DNA from: Distichodus sexfasciatus
Taxonomy: Eukaryota > Chordata > Actinopteri > Characiformes > Distichodontidae
Length of the DNA stretch: 64,000 nucleotides
NCBI GenBank assembly: GCA_032718565.1
Contig: JAVGVS010000042.1
Coordinates: forward strand, 1-64,000
Direction of reading: 5' to 3'
The position numbers and the translations under genes were made by a program. How positions within the stretch are numbered: the stretch's first letter is position 1; each line of letters starts with the position of its first letter. Below are positions 1 through 13,200 of this stretch, piece by piece. Below the pieces are notes generated by a model. The model worked only from the letters and a program-made list of their open reading frames with translations, ran no database searches and was not told where the DNA came from.

Positions 1-450
1 CAAGCACCACTCACATTTTCTTCAGAAAATGTACCTCTCTAGTTAATGTTTATGTTTTGTTTTTTTTAAACCATGTAAAGAATTGGTCCATGTCTTTCAT
101 ATGAAATTTCACATGATAAATACATTTTATATCCAAATGCAAATTTAGAAAGGAATCTGTGTCTAGTTCCAACTCTAGAATTCTTTCTTTCCAAATTTGA
201 GGACATTAATACTTAATATTAATACTAAATCTTTTGAACTGTGGATTTTGATAATACTTATTTACAGCTTATTTTAAAATATATTCCTTCTTTTGTTATT
301 TCAGTGAGTTTGACATTTTTTCCTACTATGTCCTTCCAGCACAAAACTGTTGCCCTATCACTAATAATTCAGTCAATAAAATAGTACCATAGTAATTATG
401 AATAAATATCAATTTTGTGAATGAACAGCTTTCACGACCTGGCCCAGTTT
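1..450. other. AT-rich intergenic DNA, nothing recognised
   Basis: No coding frame, repeat or motif that I can support. Confidence 0.5.
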
Positions 451-697
451 GGGGCAGTTGGTGGTGTAACAGGTAAGTAGGGTGTTCGCCCCGTGATCAG
501 AAGGTCGCAGGTTCGAATCGAGGGCCGGTAAAGTTACCACTGAGATACCCATGAGCAAGGTACCAGCCCCGGGCGCTGCCCCTGTCATCAGCCCACTGCT
601 CCCTCACGGACAGGTCAAATGCAGAGGTCACATTTCGTGGTTGTGCACTGTGGTGTGTTTGCAATTACAAATAATCGCTCACTTTCACTTTGTAGTT
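451..697 (+). mobile_element. tRNA-derived SINE, family 1
   Basis: Starts GGGGCAGTTGGTGGTGTAAC and has the B-box-like GGTTCGAATC. The body ACCACTGAG..CATGAGCAAGGTACC and tail ACTGTGGTGTG are shared with copies at 35.1, 45.0, 46.8, 51.2, 60.2 and 62.4 kb. Confidence 0.8.
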
Positions 698-2059
698 TCA
701 GCTCTACCATATGCAAATATGGGGACATTCATATTAATTTTTAGATTATTATATAATTTCACATAAAACGTTTTAAATGACATAAAGCAACTTAAGACAT
801 CTTTAGAATAGCATAGCTTGTATTATGTCTTTTTCACCAAGACAAAAACCAAAGGGACCCCAAAATGTCCTCAATGGACCGAATTTTGATCGTCACTAAA
901 AGCAAAAGACAAAGGCGCACCACTGCATTTTTCATCCTCTTCTTTTTAATAATCTGCTACATTTGATATACAAACCAAAATGTCTTCATTGGTCATTTAA
1001 TTAAGTAAGATTTGGTTTATAAAATAAATAAATAAATAAAAACATAAACAAATAAATACAGAGATAACGTTTACATAAAGGACCGACATTCAGGGTAATG
1101 ACTAGCGATCGAAGGCCTTTTTTTGTTTTGGGGACAGCAGATACCAAATGAACCAGCCACTTGGTTTTTATAGCAGCTAACAACAGTCAACACGAAGTCT
1201 GCCGACGCCACCGATGTAGGAGAAAAATCACACCGCGTTATCACGATCAGCGAATTTATCATCGTTATTATCAACAATAATTACAATAATCTAAAGACAG
1301 CCTACTTTGATAATAATAATTATTATTACCAAAACACAACCTACATTACCAACGACGAAAAAAAAAAAAAAAAAAAACTTTTTTCAAGTATTAAGTTTCC
1401 CCCTTTTTAACCCCCATGGTCCAGACCCGGGTCGGAGTTTTACGCTTTTACGCAATTATGTGGTTGCGTTTGTATATAAACACACATATTTAGAGTACAT
1501 GTGGCAAAAGACTATACTGATCCACACTAACTACGAACAAGGGGCAATTAATTCCTCAGATTCCTCGATGTCGGAACGATTACCATTACTTACATTCACA
1601 TATCCACCAAGAAACCCCTGGAAGAAATTCTCCATATTTTGGTTCAAAACTATGACAATCGTTGATGCGTAAATAAAGTTACAGATCCACAACAGTAAAT
1701 GTAACTTAGCACAATCACGGTGAAGGTAGTACAAGTGGTTCGTTGGTGATGGATTGTTATTGTTTAGTTACAAGTTTTCAAGTATACCCTGAACTAAGCT
1801 GCAGCGCTAAGCCCTTCTAAATAGAGGATAGAACGTTGACGTTCAATCCTAGACTTGTTTTGTCTCTGCAATAATAAAAAAAAAGCCTGTGGAAAAGGAA
1901 AAACGACAAGACAAGCTCAAGACCAGGAGCTGTGATCCTACTCCCTGCAACTCAGAGTTATTGGTGTAATTTGGCCTTTTTGCGACGTTACAAAGGATGG
2001 AGTTATTGCAACTGACATACCTGAATGTTTTTGTTTATTATTATTATTATTATTTCATA
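698..2059. other. Intergenic DNA with low-complexity runs
   Basis: AAATA-rich stretch at 1020-1060, AAT runs at 1260-1330 and a 20-bp poly(A) at about 1358-1377. The frames here lack codon bias or known domains. Confidence 0.5.
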
Positions 2060-2600
2060 GGGCTAATTCGACACCTTGGAGGTCACAGGCATTGGAAACA
2101 CCGCGAAGAGGTCGAGTTTAGCAGCGCAAATGCATCTTAGTATGAATTAAATTAGTTTTTTAAAAATGACATGGGTTTTAGATTGTTCGTTTTAGTGCCC
2201 TAACAACTGAGCGCTTACGCACAAATTCGAGAAGAGCAGCGCAAAGATATGAACTTTATTGTATTTTCTAATAAATGACACGGAAGCTAAGTGTTGGTGT
2301 TAGTGGCCTAAGAACTGAGCGCTTGCGTACAAAGACAAGTCCCAAAGTGGTTATAAATAAAACTAATTTACATTGAATAAATGCGTTTCTTTTTTAGTTG
2401 CGAAAACACCGAGCGCTTGGGTGAACATTTTGGATATTGCGTATTCGAGTTTAGCAAGCGCAACGAAGACGTTCCAGTGTGAACTAACTTGGTTCTAGAA
2501 GAAGAAAAAGAAGAAGACGACGATTACATAGGGCAGAATTTGGTCGTTTTCAGAGGTGTAAGAACTGAGCGCTTGCATACACGTTTTGGACACCTCAAGA
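2060..2600. repeat. Degenerate repeat with GAGCGCTTGCG and TTCGAG..CAGCGCAA blocks
   Basis: ACTGAGCGCTTACGCAC (2198), AACTGAGCGCTTGCGTAC (2312), CACCGAGCGCTTGGGTG (2407) and AACTGAGCGCTTGCATAC (2554) recur at 95-145-bp spacing. TTCGAG..GCAGCGCAA recurs between them. Four or five decayed units. Confidence 0.6.
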
Positions 2601-3319
2601 AACCAATAAACAAACACAGTGATATCTGATAATATAGTTAAAACCAATAATTACAGCAGCATAGATAGATATTACCACAAATTAATAACAATTACTACAA
2701 AACATTTTATATATAGTAACAGTAGCTGTTAAAACCCCATTGTTTGTTGTTTTGAGTTACGGTCCTTGGACCCGCTGTATTTGTTATGATTGTTGTTGCC
2801 GCTTTTGTTATATAACCAAAAACGCAATCCTACTTTCCTAGACATACTTTAACTTTTCTGGGTAACATTCTTTTTATTTGGAGGTGTCTAGTGTGCTAGA
2901 CACTACATAATCGTAGGGCGTTTAAAAAAGCCCAAAACAATCGTGTAATAAGTGACAATTCTTACAATCAAATAAAACGACGTTTGTGTTTCTCCGTCGC
3001 CATCAACTGCTATTGGCTGCTGACGCAGGTCGCAGGTTGTGCTTTGAACCCTTTTGGAAGTCGTGCAAGTAGAGTGAACGAAAAAAAAGCACCGCCCGAA
3101 AGTAAACACAAGAACCAGCTAGCGTTAGTGGACAAGAACCGTGAGGGAACCGGGTGTGTGAGGGCTGGACGGGTGGGAACCGAATCCTTGCGTCATTCGC
3201 TTATTCGTTATTTACATTTCAACCAAAAGCCCCAAATCCCTGTGAGTGAGAAAAACAAAATAGACAGGTTCAAGATAGGTTTATATCGGACGTAATTTCT
3301 TGTGCTCACCCAAAAACAA

Positions 3320-3960
3320 CTTGCGAGCATGTGATGTTTCATGCGAGAGTTCCTTTATCGTGAGCACGCGCTGCTTTCTCGTCAGCCTGCGAAACTTCCG
3401 CACTCGCACACGTTACTTTCTCTGAGCAGATGTTACTTTCTAGTGAACATGCATTGCTTTTTCGTGAGCTGGTGTCACTTTCTCTTGAACACGCAATAGT
3501 TTCTCATCAGCATGCAGTACGTTCTCGCAAGCAGCCTTACTTTTTGGGATGCACAAAACAGTTTCTCGTGAGCACAAGTTAATTTCTTGTGAGCATGTGA
3601 TACTTTCTCGTTAGCACACCTTTCTCGTGAGTATGGAAAAATTTCTTGTGAGCTTAACTTACTTTCTCGCCAGATGTTACTTTCTCATGGGCACGTTATA
3701 TTTGCCCATGAGCACAAATTACTTTCTCATCAGCAAAAGTAACTTTCTCTACAGATGTTACCTTCTTGAGGGTACGTGTTTGTCTCGTCAGCATGTTACT
3801 TTCTCTAAGCACACAATGCTTTCTCGTGAGCATGCACTACTTTCTTGTGACCACACTACACTTTCTCGTGAACATGTAACTTTCTATAAGGCCACAATAC
3901 ATTCTTGTGACCATGCAATACTTTGTTATGAGCATGCAAACCTCACATTTATTTTATTTT
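3320..3960. repeat. 21-bp minisatellite at the rhobtb1 3' end
   Basis: About 28 imperfect tandem units close to GTGAGCATG..ACTTTCTC, mostly 21 bp (range 17-21). It begins where the predicted rhobtb1 3' UTR ends. Units differ by many substitutions, so the array is old. Confidence 0.85.
3948..3958 (-). terminator. Candidate polyadenylation signals of rhobtb1
   Basis: Two overlapping AATAAA hexamers on the minus strand, about 170 bp past the rhobtb1 stop. They are the first such hexamers downstream, implying a short 3' UTR (about 3.93-4.12 kb) that ends at the edge of the 21-bp minisatellite. Longer UTR forms reading into the repeat cannot be excluded. Confidence 0.55.
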
Positions 3961-4124
3961 CTCACTTGTCCACTTAGGGATTTGTAAATCTGAAAACGAC
4001 TTCGTTTTTTAATGTTGGTTTGGGAAACGAATATTGAGACATTTTTGGGGTTTGTTTTTGGTTGCAATATAAAAAACAAATAAAGGAATGATACAAAGAT
4101 TGAGACAGCGTTTTTCTCCTTCTC

Positions 4125-4294
4125 TCAGGCCACGGCTGGGGAGTTTCCCCAGAAGCACCAGCGTCGGCGGGAGTGGTGCTTGTTGAGGACCACGTCCTCC
4201 TTCTCCCGCTCCTTCTTCACCCGCTGGTAGTGGTCTTCTTCCTTAAGGTACCAGACCGGAGGCCAGCGGTGCTTCTCAAAATACTCCTGGTTCT
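4125..4294 (-). CDS. rhobtb1: rhobtb1 last coding exon 9 (residues 632-687, stop)
   Basis: Encodes NQEYFEKHRWPPVWYLKEED through SPAVA and a TGA at 4127-4125. The acceptor CCCGACCAG|AG restores the split Glu632 codon. The HRWPPVWYLKEEDHYQRVK block and the SPAVA ending identify RhoBTB1. Confidence 0.95.
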
Positions 4295-7200
4295 CTGGTC
4301 GGGCCACAAACACAGCACACAGAAACAACAGAGTAAGGATATTGAATCAAAAATAGAAACAACAATCAAACACTGAAAAACACTTTTGTCATAATTTCCA
4401 CCCTTCCACCCCTTTGCTACCTGGCAACTTGGACTTGATCTCCTTGCGGTACATGGCGCATATCCTGTTATAGTGCGTGCAAATGTGGTGCAAACACCAA
4501 GCAGCAAGTTGGTTGGCGTTGTGGAACTGTGAGACCAACAGAACGTCAGAGCATGTGATATTAGAATAAGGGTAACATAAAAATGAGATTTCCTTTTAAA
4601 AAAAGCCACCACCTGTGCGAGCTCCAGGTAGTTGAGCACCTCGCCGTCAATGTCCTGGCCGTCCTTTGAGGCCTTCACCAGCTCACTCATGGCGTATTGC
4701 TCTGTGGGAAGGCAAAACCACCAGTCTTCAGCATAGCATTTTTAGCATACAGTTGACAGCTACAATACAACAATACAATGAGGGTTAGTCTCCCTCAGGA
4801 AACCCTGTTAGTAGTACGCTGTGTTGTGTTATGATACGCTACCTCATGATACGCTGTGTTGTGTTATGACACGCTACCTCATGATACGCTGTGTTGTGTT
4901 ATGATACACTACCTCATGATACGCTGTGTTGTGTTATGATACGATACTTATGATACGTTCTGTTGTGCTGCCATACACTACACTATATTATAAAAGCAGG
5001 TCTCAGCACAAGATTTTTTTTGACGTGCAACGCTCTCACCAATCGTGTGGGTGGCGCGTCATGCAGCCTGACGTGACCTGCAGATCAAAGCAGGCCCTGT
5101 CACCTTTACCGCTTTAGGACAGCGTCTGATGACGTTAAAAGCCTCTGGTTGGAATCAAACACAATCCCCCCCCCACTCCGTCTTGACGTTGTTCGTTGCT
5201 AAGCAACACTGAGCTGAGCCGTAACCGACAACTTGATTCGACTTTGTATTGGCCACATGGCTCGGGTGCTGGATGAGTGTGTGTGATCATGTATTTGGAG
5301 GTTATGAGGACCTGGCTGTACCTTAAAAGACAGGGAAACTATGATTTATCCATTTTTTATGGCTTCATGGGGACATGTGTGCATGTGAGATTTTAGAGAA
5401 AATGTCCATTTGAAAAATGAAATGATTTCTTTTGGGAATTGAAGTTTAAGAGAGGGTTAAGTGTAACTAGTATTATTTCCTTCTAGTCATTAAGCGAGTC
5501 AATGGAAGTACCTCATAAAGACAGCAATACAAGAGTATTCGTGTGTGTGTGTGTGTGAGAGACAGAGAGAGAGAGAGAAGGAGGAGGGCCCACCTGTCAG
5601 GGCGATGAGGCGGGGAAGGCACAGTCTGTTTGCCAGAGCGATTAACTCCATTGGGTCAAGCTCGGCCATTGGGGAGAGCTGATTGGTGTAGAGGTACTCC
5701 AGCACTGCCTGCATACACACCCTGCTGGTGTTGGGGAAGGATACCTGGCAACACACACACACTTCTTTTTATATACAGCTGCCCTTCTGGGGTCTGGATA
5801 TGTAATGTAATAACATCTAATAAGCTTAATAATGGGAACAGCATTGCCAGCTACTGCCAGCATTTTTACAGCAGGGTGTTATGTACTTGATATATACAGT
5901 GCAATACTGTAATTACAAGCATGTCACCGTAAAAGTATTCAATATTTACAGTAATAATATCATTTTGGTAGTATTGTGCTCTGTTGTCTATTTGATTTGT
6001 CCTATTTTTCAGAAGTATTACTTCAAATTTACCTGGACTTCTTATTCAAATTACCTTCTTCAAAGTTAAAGTTTGTCATCTCAGCTATATTCAAGTCAAT
6101 GACGAATAAAGCTTCTAAAAATGTTTATTTCTTTATTTTTGTAAAAAAAAAAAAAAATGGATGTCATGCACATTGTTGAGTTTGGAACAATGTATTTAAA
6201 CCAGTCTCATTACAAAGTACATTACACAAGTACATCATTACACAATATCATTTCAAAGTGTTTAAATTCATTTTTTGACTGTATTGTTAACTTCAGTCCC
6301 CTCAAAAATGTTAGGTGGTGCAACCAAATATTAATATTTGTAAAAACTATTTTTTTTCCTCCTGTTTATTCTTAGTGAATTTTTTGCAAGTATGCCTTAA
6401 GTATCTACACTTTTCATTCATTCGCTCATTTGTGGGTGTGTTTTGTATATCCAATAATTTAAGATTATTGTATTCTTGTGGCTAGGCATTTAGTTTTACT
6501 AGCCCCCAATTGTACATTACAAGGCAGAAAAAATAACTATAAAAATATAGAAATGAATGCAATTAGTACAATAGCATTTAGTACATAACATTTTACCTGC
6601 TCGCACCACCTGACAAAAATGTGCATGTCATGTCATTGACCCTAAATGTATACAGAGAGACAAGATGATGTGGCTCCAGTTTTTACAGAGTACGATGAAC
6701 AAGGAAGGCACATAGAATATGTATATATAAACACACTCTATGATACAAACTAAACTAGAGGTAGAAAAAAAAGTGCAACCTTAATTATGTGAGGTATTTA
6801 ATGATGTTCAAAATTACAGCAGTAGTCAAGTGGAGAAAAAAAACTACAATTACACTCCTGGTAATTGTCTTGTCTTTTTGCATTAAATGTGCATAACATC
6901 TGCAGCTCCTCAATGTTAATATTCTAAACAACAAAATGAAGGTTGTAAAAGAGTGTTTTCAACAAGCTGTATGTCTGCTAGCCACTTAAATTTACCAATG
7001 CACGTCAAACAGCACTATGACAAACAACGAACGATGGTATGGTCTAGGGCTGCAACTAACGATTATTTTGTTAATAGATTAATCTGCCAATTATTTTATC
7101 GATTAACCAATTAAGAATTGGATAAAAAGAAAACCAACTATTTCATTTCCAGCATTTTTTACTTTCTAACATTATAAAATGGAAAGAATTTTTTTTTGAT

Positions 7201-10200
7201 TAATTGAAAATGAAGAAATATTGAAGTTATGGCCATCTTTAGCCAATTTGGACTCACTTTGGACAATAATTCATTATTGACTCATTTTTTCTGGGAGAAA
7301 ACAACATTTTTGTGCAAGACGGCGTTCCAGATGAGAGTCGCGTCACAATAACGTGGAGGACGCTGGTTGTTTTTATTATTTATCAGCTAAAAATTACTTT
7401 TGTCTGTAATAAATGGGAAGATTTGACTGAACTGGAACGCTTCAGTGAATGACTTCCACGAGAGTCGTGCACTAACAAACAGCGCATGTGTTTACATCGC
7501 GAAAAATGTCATTCATGCAATTAAATCTGTACATTCTAAAGCAATTACTTCAGTTTTTGTGATGGCAAGGCACTGGTTCTCGTCTCCTCCTTATTATTCT
7601 TTTATGGTGGTCAGCATCCAGCTTAATGGTGCTTTACTGTCACTGTAGTTTTGGTTAGCTTACTGTACGTATGTGTATAGTAACGTAGACCCAACTAATC
7701 GATTATTAAATTAGTTGCCAACTATTTTAATAATAGATTTTAATCAATTTAATCGATTAGCTGTTGCAGCCACGGTCCACATTAGGGGTGTCTGAAACCG
7801 TATTACATTAAACTCTTTCTGCATGGTGAGAATGGAAGGGGACTTTTTACAATAACAGAAGAATATACAGCATGTTACGACCCCCCCAGTTTTTCTGTAA
7901 AAACTGTCTGTAGTGTGCAGTCAATCACAAGACCAGGAGCCATCGGCCAATAGGATTCGCAGGCAGAACCTACCAAAACCCCGCCCCCAAACTGCCAAAA
8001 CCCGCCCCCTTTCAAACTGTGCGCACAGAAATCTCACTCGAGCAAAAAAAAAAGCTGCTTGTCGGTAATCTACTTTGCGCGTGAGAAGATTTAACACATT
8101 GAGAGGAAAAAAAGACATTCGCGAGAGGAAAAATACAGTTCGCTCGCAATATTATCACAACCGGGCACTCGATTCTTAATTTTGTGCTCTCGAGTTTCAC
8201 ATTTGCGCGCACGACTTTGAAATTTACGCCCGCGAATTTTTTATGGCAAGCCATTTTGCGCGCTCTAGTTTGGCGTTGATGTGACGCCATACTCACGCTC
8301 CCAAAATTCATTTAGTCGCCGTACGATGTCACCCCATTCAAAGTGAATGAGAAACGCCTCCGTTGAGCATACATGTGAACGCTGCCTGAATGCGCGCGTG
8401 GCTGTGCTGCAAGTAATGCGCATATGCAAGATCGGTTTGAAATCGGCAATACGCGTGAGTGATCGGCCGATCGATCGGTGCATCCCTACTAAATTTACAA
8501 CAATTGGTTACAGGGCACTAACATACAATCACATTATATTTGGGAGGCCCCTCCCAAAAGCAAATTGTTTACCTCTTTTAGTTTTTCACATAAAACGTGC
8601 AACATTTTCTATAAAAGCAGTTTATACTTGTGAGGAGTGGCCCTAACTTATCAACTTATGTTGTCACAAAATCCGCAAATCTTAGGTTTTCCTCTTTTTC
8701 GGGGACAATCCAGTCCTTACAACCACCTAAAAACTCTCAAAACTTAATGGAAGCCATTAAGTTAAGTGATCATAAATCATAACAAATGATAAACTGTATA
8801 ACTACCAATAGCTCTTTTAGCGTTGCATATAAAACCGGCAAATTGTTGTATGTCCAGTAATTTAAGATAATTCCATTCTTGTGGCCAGGTATTTAGTTTT
8901 CTAGCAACCAAAAATAACTATAAAAATATACATATGAATGCATTCAGTACATAACAAGTTACATAAACCTCAGAGTTTCCTGTTTTTAGGGGTCGAGTGG
9001 TCCTCACCACCAAATAAAAACTTCCCTTTCCTAATTTCAGTGACCGTTTTCCTGAGAGCAACTTGGGGTTAAAGGTCTTGCTCAATAGACCACGCCATGT
9101 ATGAGAATAATTGCATGAGGAATAGTCCTAACATGAAGAAAAGTCCTCACAAAAAATCTGACACATCTCAGGGACGTCAAGTGTTTAGGTATATACTGTA
9201 ACTAGCAAACCCTCTTTTAGTTTCAGACATAAAACATGCAACTTGTCTATAAAAGCTTTTTCCCTGGTGAGGAGTGGCCCTCAAATTTGCTGAAATAGAT
9301 TTTATGGGGCATTCAGGAAGCAATAAGGACAAATCTTAAATTATATAACTAACAAGAATTGAATCAATCAGACCTTAAACTAAAACTAACCAAAAAACAT
9401 TTCAATCATTAAGGTTTTTAAAAATAAAACTATATTTTACTTTTTTACTTTTGTTTTTAAAATTTAGACCTATCTAATATAGTGGGTTGTTTGAACCCCA
9501 CCACAGTAGATATACACATAGGTTCATAAGTATTTTGACATTAATAAAATAATTGCATCAAATCAATGCCCAACTACTTATACACATAACTTTACACAAA
9601 CACACTGTATTTAGGGCTTTTTAGGGCCGTAGCTCAGGAAAAAAACATCAAATGTTTTTGTGATGTCAATGGAAGTTACATCAGCATATGACACTCTCTC
9701 ATATTGACTGCCAGCACCTGAACTGAATCAAAATCATATTGTACCAGAGTGTTCCCATGAATATCTTTAACAAATATTAATTAAATTCAATTATCAAATA
9801 ATTTCCTGTTACCATTAGCGATGTCCAACCTTAATTCTGAAATCATGACTGAATCCCTCAACAAACAGCCTTCTCTCAATGGAATCAATGGTAGGTTCAG
9901 CTCAGATCATTACTCGGCGCATTCAGGCTCAGACGAACGACAAAACATCCTGTTGCGTAAAAGGCTTCAAGGGAAAAGCCAGGTAAAAAAAAGTCAATCC
10001 CAAAAAGAAGATGAGACACTCCCCTTCTTCTCTTCAAACGCGCACTCCCTAAATAAGTATGTAGGACAGCGCCGTCCCTAAAATAAAGCCGCCCCAGTTG
10101 TGACTCCCGCCTGTGGTTTTGGACCTGGCGCACCATCGATGGGGAAAAAGTAGGACGGCTGTTGTTTTAAAAAATAAATAAATAAATAAATAAATAAAAT

Positions 10201-13200
10201 GTCGCAACCGTCTGATTGTTTTCCCTCATTGGAAAAAAAATACAAATTGCATGCTATATTCCAGTAGGAGTCCAAGTGACGCACAGCGCTGGTGTTCAGA
10301 CGCTCTGGTCGGCCTCACAGGACATATTTTCCTTAACAACATGAAGATGGTTGGTGTGAGTGTGTGCATCTCCCAGAGAGCCCTAACTTATGATTAATTA
10401 AAGCAAATGAAAATATGTAGCTTGTGGTCATGACTGGATGACTATAGTAGGAAATGCTCACTGTCTGCAAGCCCTAATGGTCTCTAAAGGTCTGGGGAAC
10501 AATGTTGTGACACGTTTGGACTAAATAAGGGATGACGTTTTAATGAGAAACAAATTGTGTATCATGAGCTGTAACCTTTTTCATTTTTTCAAATCAGAGC
10601 TCAGAAGCATAGGGATTAGGCTGTTTTCCTAAATTATTAAAAAGTCTGCTGATGCAGTTTGGCAGGCAGCGAGTGTGTGACGAATGCTTGTGCGTAGGTT
10701 ACGGTCTTGTGTGACCTTGCACCATCTGCTTGAAGACTAAAAAGGGAACGTGGGTGCTGGTGGAATGTGATACCAAAATTGTTCAAAGAGTTGAACAAGC
10801 AATAACAAAATGATTGAGATTCTGGACTCACCTCGTTGTTTGCACTCTCGATGAACGAGCCTCCAAACAGAGCCGCCATCCAGTCACAACTGGAGATTAG
10901 CAAAGGCTTATGGGCATTTATGGTGCCGTCGTCTAGCCGGAACACCACGTCTTCGGGGGAGAAAATTTAGCATAAGCAAAAGCTCTTGGAAAATGGTTGA
11001 TATAGTCACATAAATGGATGTAGCCAATCCTACCAATAACGTGTGAAAACATGACAGAATTCAGTACTTGCAACTCAAGCACCCATTACCTGTGAACTTG
11101 TTTTTGGCCAGGCACTCCTTAATCCTGTTAGATTTCCTCACATGGAAGGCCTTGGTGATTTCCTGGTTCATGAAGCCCTCCTTGTTCATGATGTTCTCCA
11201 CCATCATCCTCAGGTCGAAGACTTCCAGGATTTCCGCGATCTGTGCGATCTTCATCAGGTCCTTCTCCTTCTCGTCCAGCTGCCCCGTGTACAGGAATCG
11301 AAGCACAGCGCTGAAGGGCCCCAGCTGGATGGAGTGGTCCATTTTTACCACCGTCATGGGGGCCGGGACGCCCGTCACAGGACTGACCACCATTTCTTTG
11401 TGGATGCTGTAGAAAGCTTTGCTCCAGGATGCCAGGGACAGCTTGGTCCGGCGATGTTTGCCGCTGAAGCTCATAATCTTCAAGGTGCCGTCACTCTTGG
11501 AGGCTCGCAGGGAGCAGGGCGAGAGGTTGGGAAGCACCGCCACATCTTCCTCTGTGTCCAGGCTTAGGGTTCGCATCAGGTGGTCGCGGCCGTGACGCTC
11601 GGTCACCACCAGGCACTGAGACTCGTCTGAGAAGTCCATCTGGAACAGGTCGTAGAACTTGGAGGACGAGGTAGACAAGTAGATCTTGTGGGCGAACATG
11701 TGAACGTGCTCCTGAAGGATGAACATGACGTCCGCGCACAGGGGATTCTCCAGCAGCTGCCTGGGGCCGTCCCGATTATTGGGCGCACAGTCCGGGATCT
11801 TGATCAGTGGTGGAGGAGCTTTGGGAGGTAGAAAGGGTGCTTGCAAGAGTGGTTTCTGAACCCGCCGCAGATGAGACTTCCAAAACTGAAGGTGGCGCCT
11901 GGAGATGAGAGCAGCTCGGATGGCATTGTCGAAGATGTCTTTGATGCCGAACTGATCAAAGACGCTCGTCTCGTAATATGGAATGCCCAACTCTTTGGCC
12001 ACTTCCCTCCCTCTCTCTGGTGGCAAAATGTCACCGGGTTTTATTGGCCTGTTGAAGATATTACAATGAGAAGCTTGAATGTGCCAAAGGACTTTGGAAG
12101 GGTGACAACCATTCACTGTAATTTATGTATTATTGCCTCTGAGATTAATTAAGCATTCAAGATTTTTGCTAAATTATTGAATGAACATTGAAGCAATAAA
12201 CACTGTAATTTGAGAAACAAAGGTACAAGAAAGTACCGTGCCAAAGGCCGTCTAGCCCGGTTGACAGCTTCCAGGTCTGCATAGCGTAGGTCAAGCTGGC
12301 ACCCCACAAGGATGACGGGCGTACGTGGGCAGAAGTGCTTAATCTCCAGGTACCACATGGTCTTGACATGATGCAGAGAGTTGGGGTTGGCGATGGAAAA
12401 GCACAGGACCACCACGTCCGACCTTTGGACGCGAAAAGCAAGAAAAGGCGTGTCAAGCACATGCTCCATCTTAAACCGTCATCGCACCAACGGAAAAATG
12501 CAAGACATCACTTGACGTGGCATGCTAACAGAATGTGCCGCAAAATGCGCTGTATACGACAGGTGCCAAGCAGCATCCGTAGCATCTTCACAATCTCACA
12601 GTGTTTGGTTGGCATGCAGGGGAAGGACCTGCCCGTGGTCTCAATGCCAGCTTGACCTTGACCTCCTGACAGGATGTGAAAAGCTTGCCTCCGGTTCACA
12701 CCCACGTCCTCGGAGACCATGCCTTGGTGTTTCCGGCCATGAACGCCTTCGGCAAAGCTTACAGCTTTGTCGGGTCCCTCCCCCCCTCGGTGAAGGCTAT
12801 TTCAAACATAAGAAACCATATTGCACAAACCCAAAATATATAAATGTATATAAAAGGAGAACATGCAGACACAACAAACACACAGCTAGCATAGCTTCTC
12901 AGAGAGTGGTAAGCACACTGTCTAGGCTGACGGGAGGCAACACTGGCAACCACACAAGAACGGTAAACAAGGTATGATCACCGCTTTTGCCATCATCTGC
13001 CAAAGGAACTGGTGTAGCACTTGCTGACAGGGGCAAGCGACGGGCGCAGCTACCACACCAGACAATCGAACCAGAAATGGAGAGATGTTAGCGGGAACTA
13101 GTGGGCTTGTGAACTTACAGGGTCTGGGGGAAACATTTCTCAGGCTGGCAATAAGATCACAGGTGCCCTAAAAGCAAAAAAAAAAACAGGCACAGAACAA

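Noticed and set aside
451..530. tRNA-like sequence considered as a tRNA gene
   Set aside because: It is followed by a SINE body shared with seven other loci and lacks a full cloverleaf; it is the SINE head.
3627..3977. 116-codon plus-strand frame
   Set aside because: It is the 21-bp minisatellite read in one frame (21 is divisible by 3), so the open frame is a by-product of the repeat.
9821..10081. 86-codon plus-strand frame
   Set aside because: Low-information Ser/Asn-rich sequence without splice signals or known family; not enough to call a gene.
11068..11567. Plus-strand open frames opposite rhobtb1 exon 4
   Set aside because: They are the antisense shadow of a conserved coding exon. 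The minus strand carries the domains and splice sites.
12522..12977. 151-codon plus-strand frame in rhobtb1 intron 2
   Set aside because: Lies in intron sequence beside exon 3 with no domain or conserved motif.
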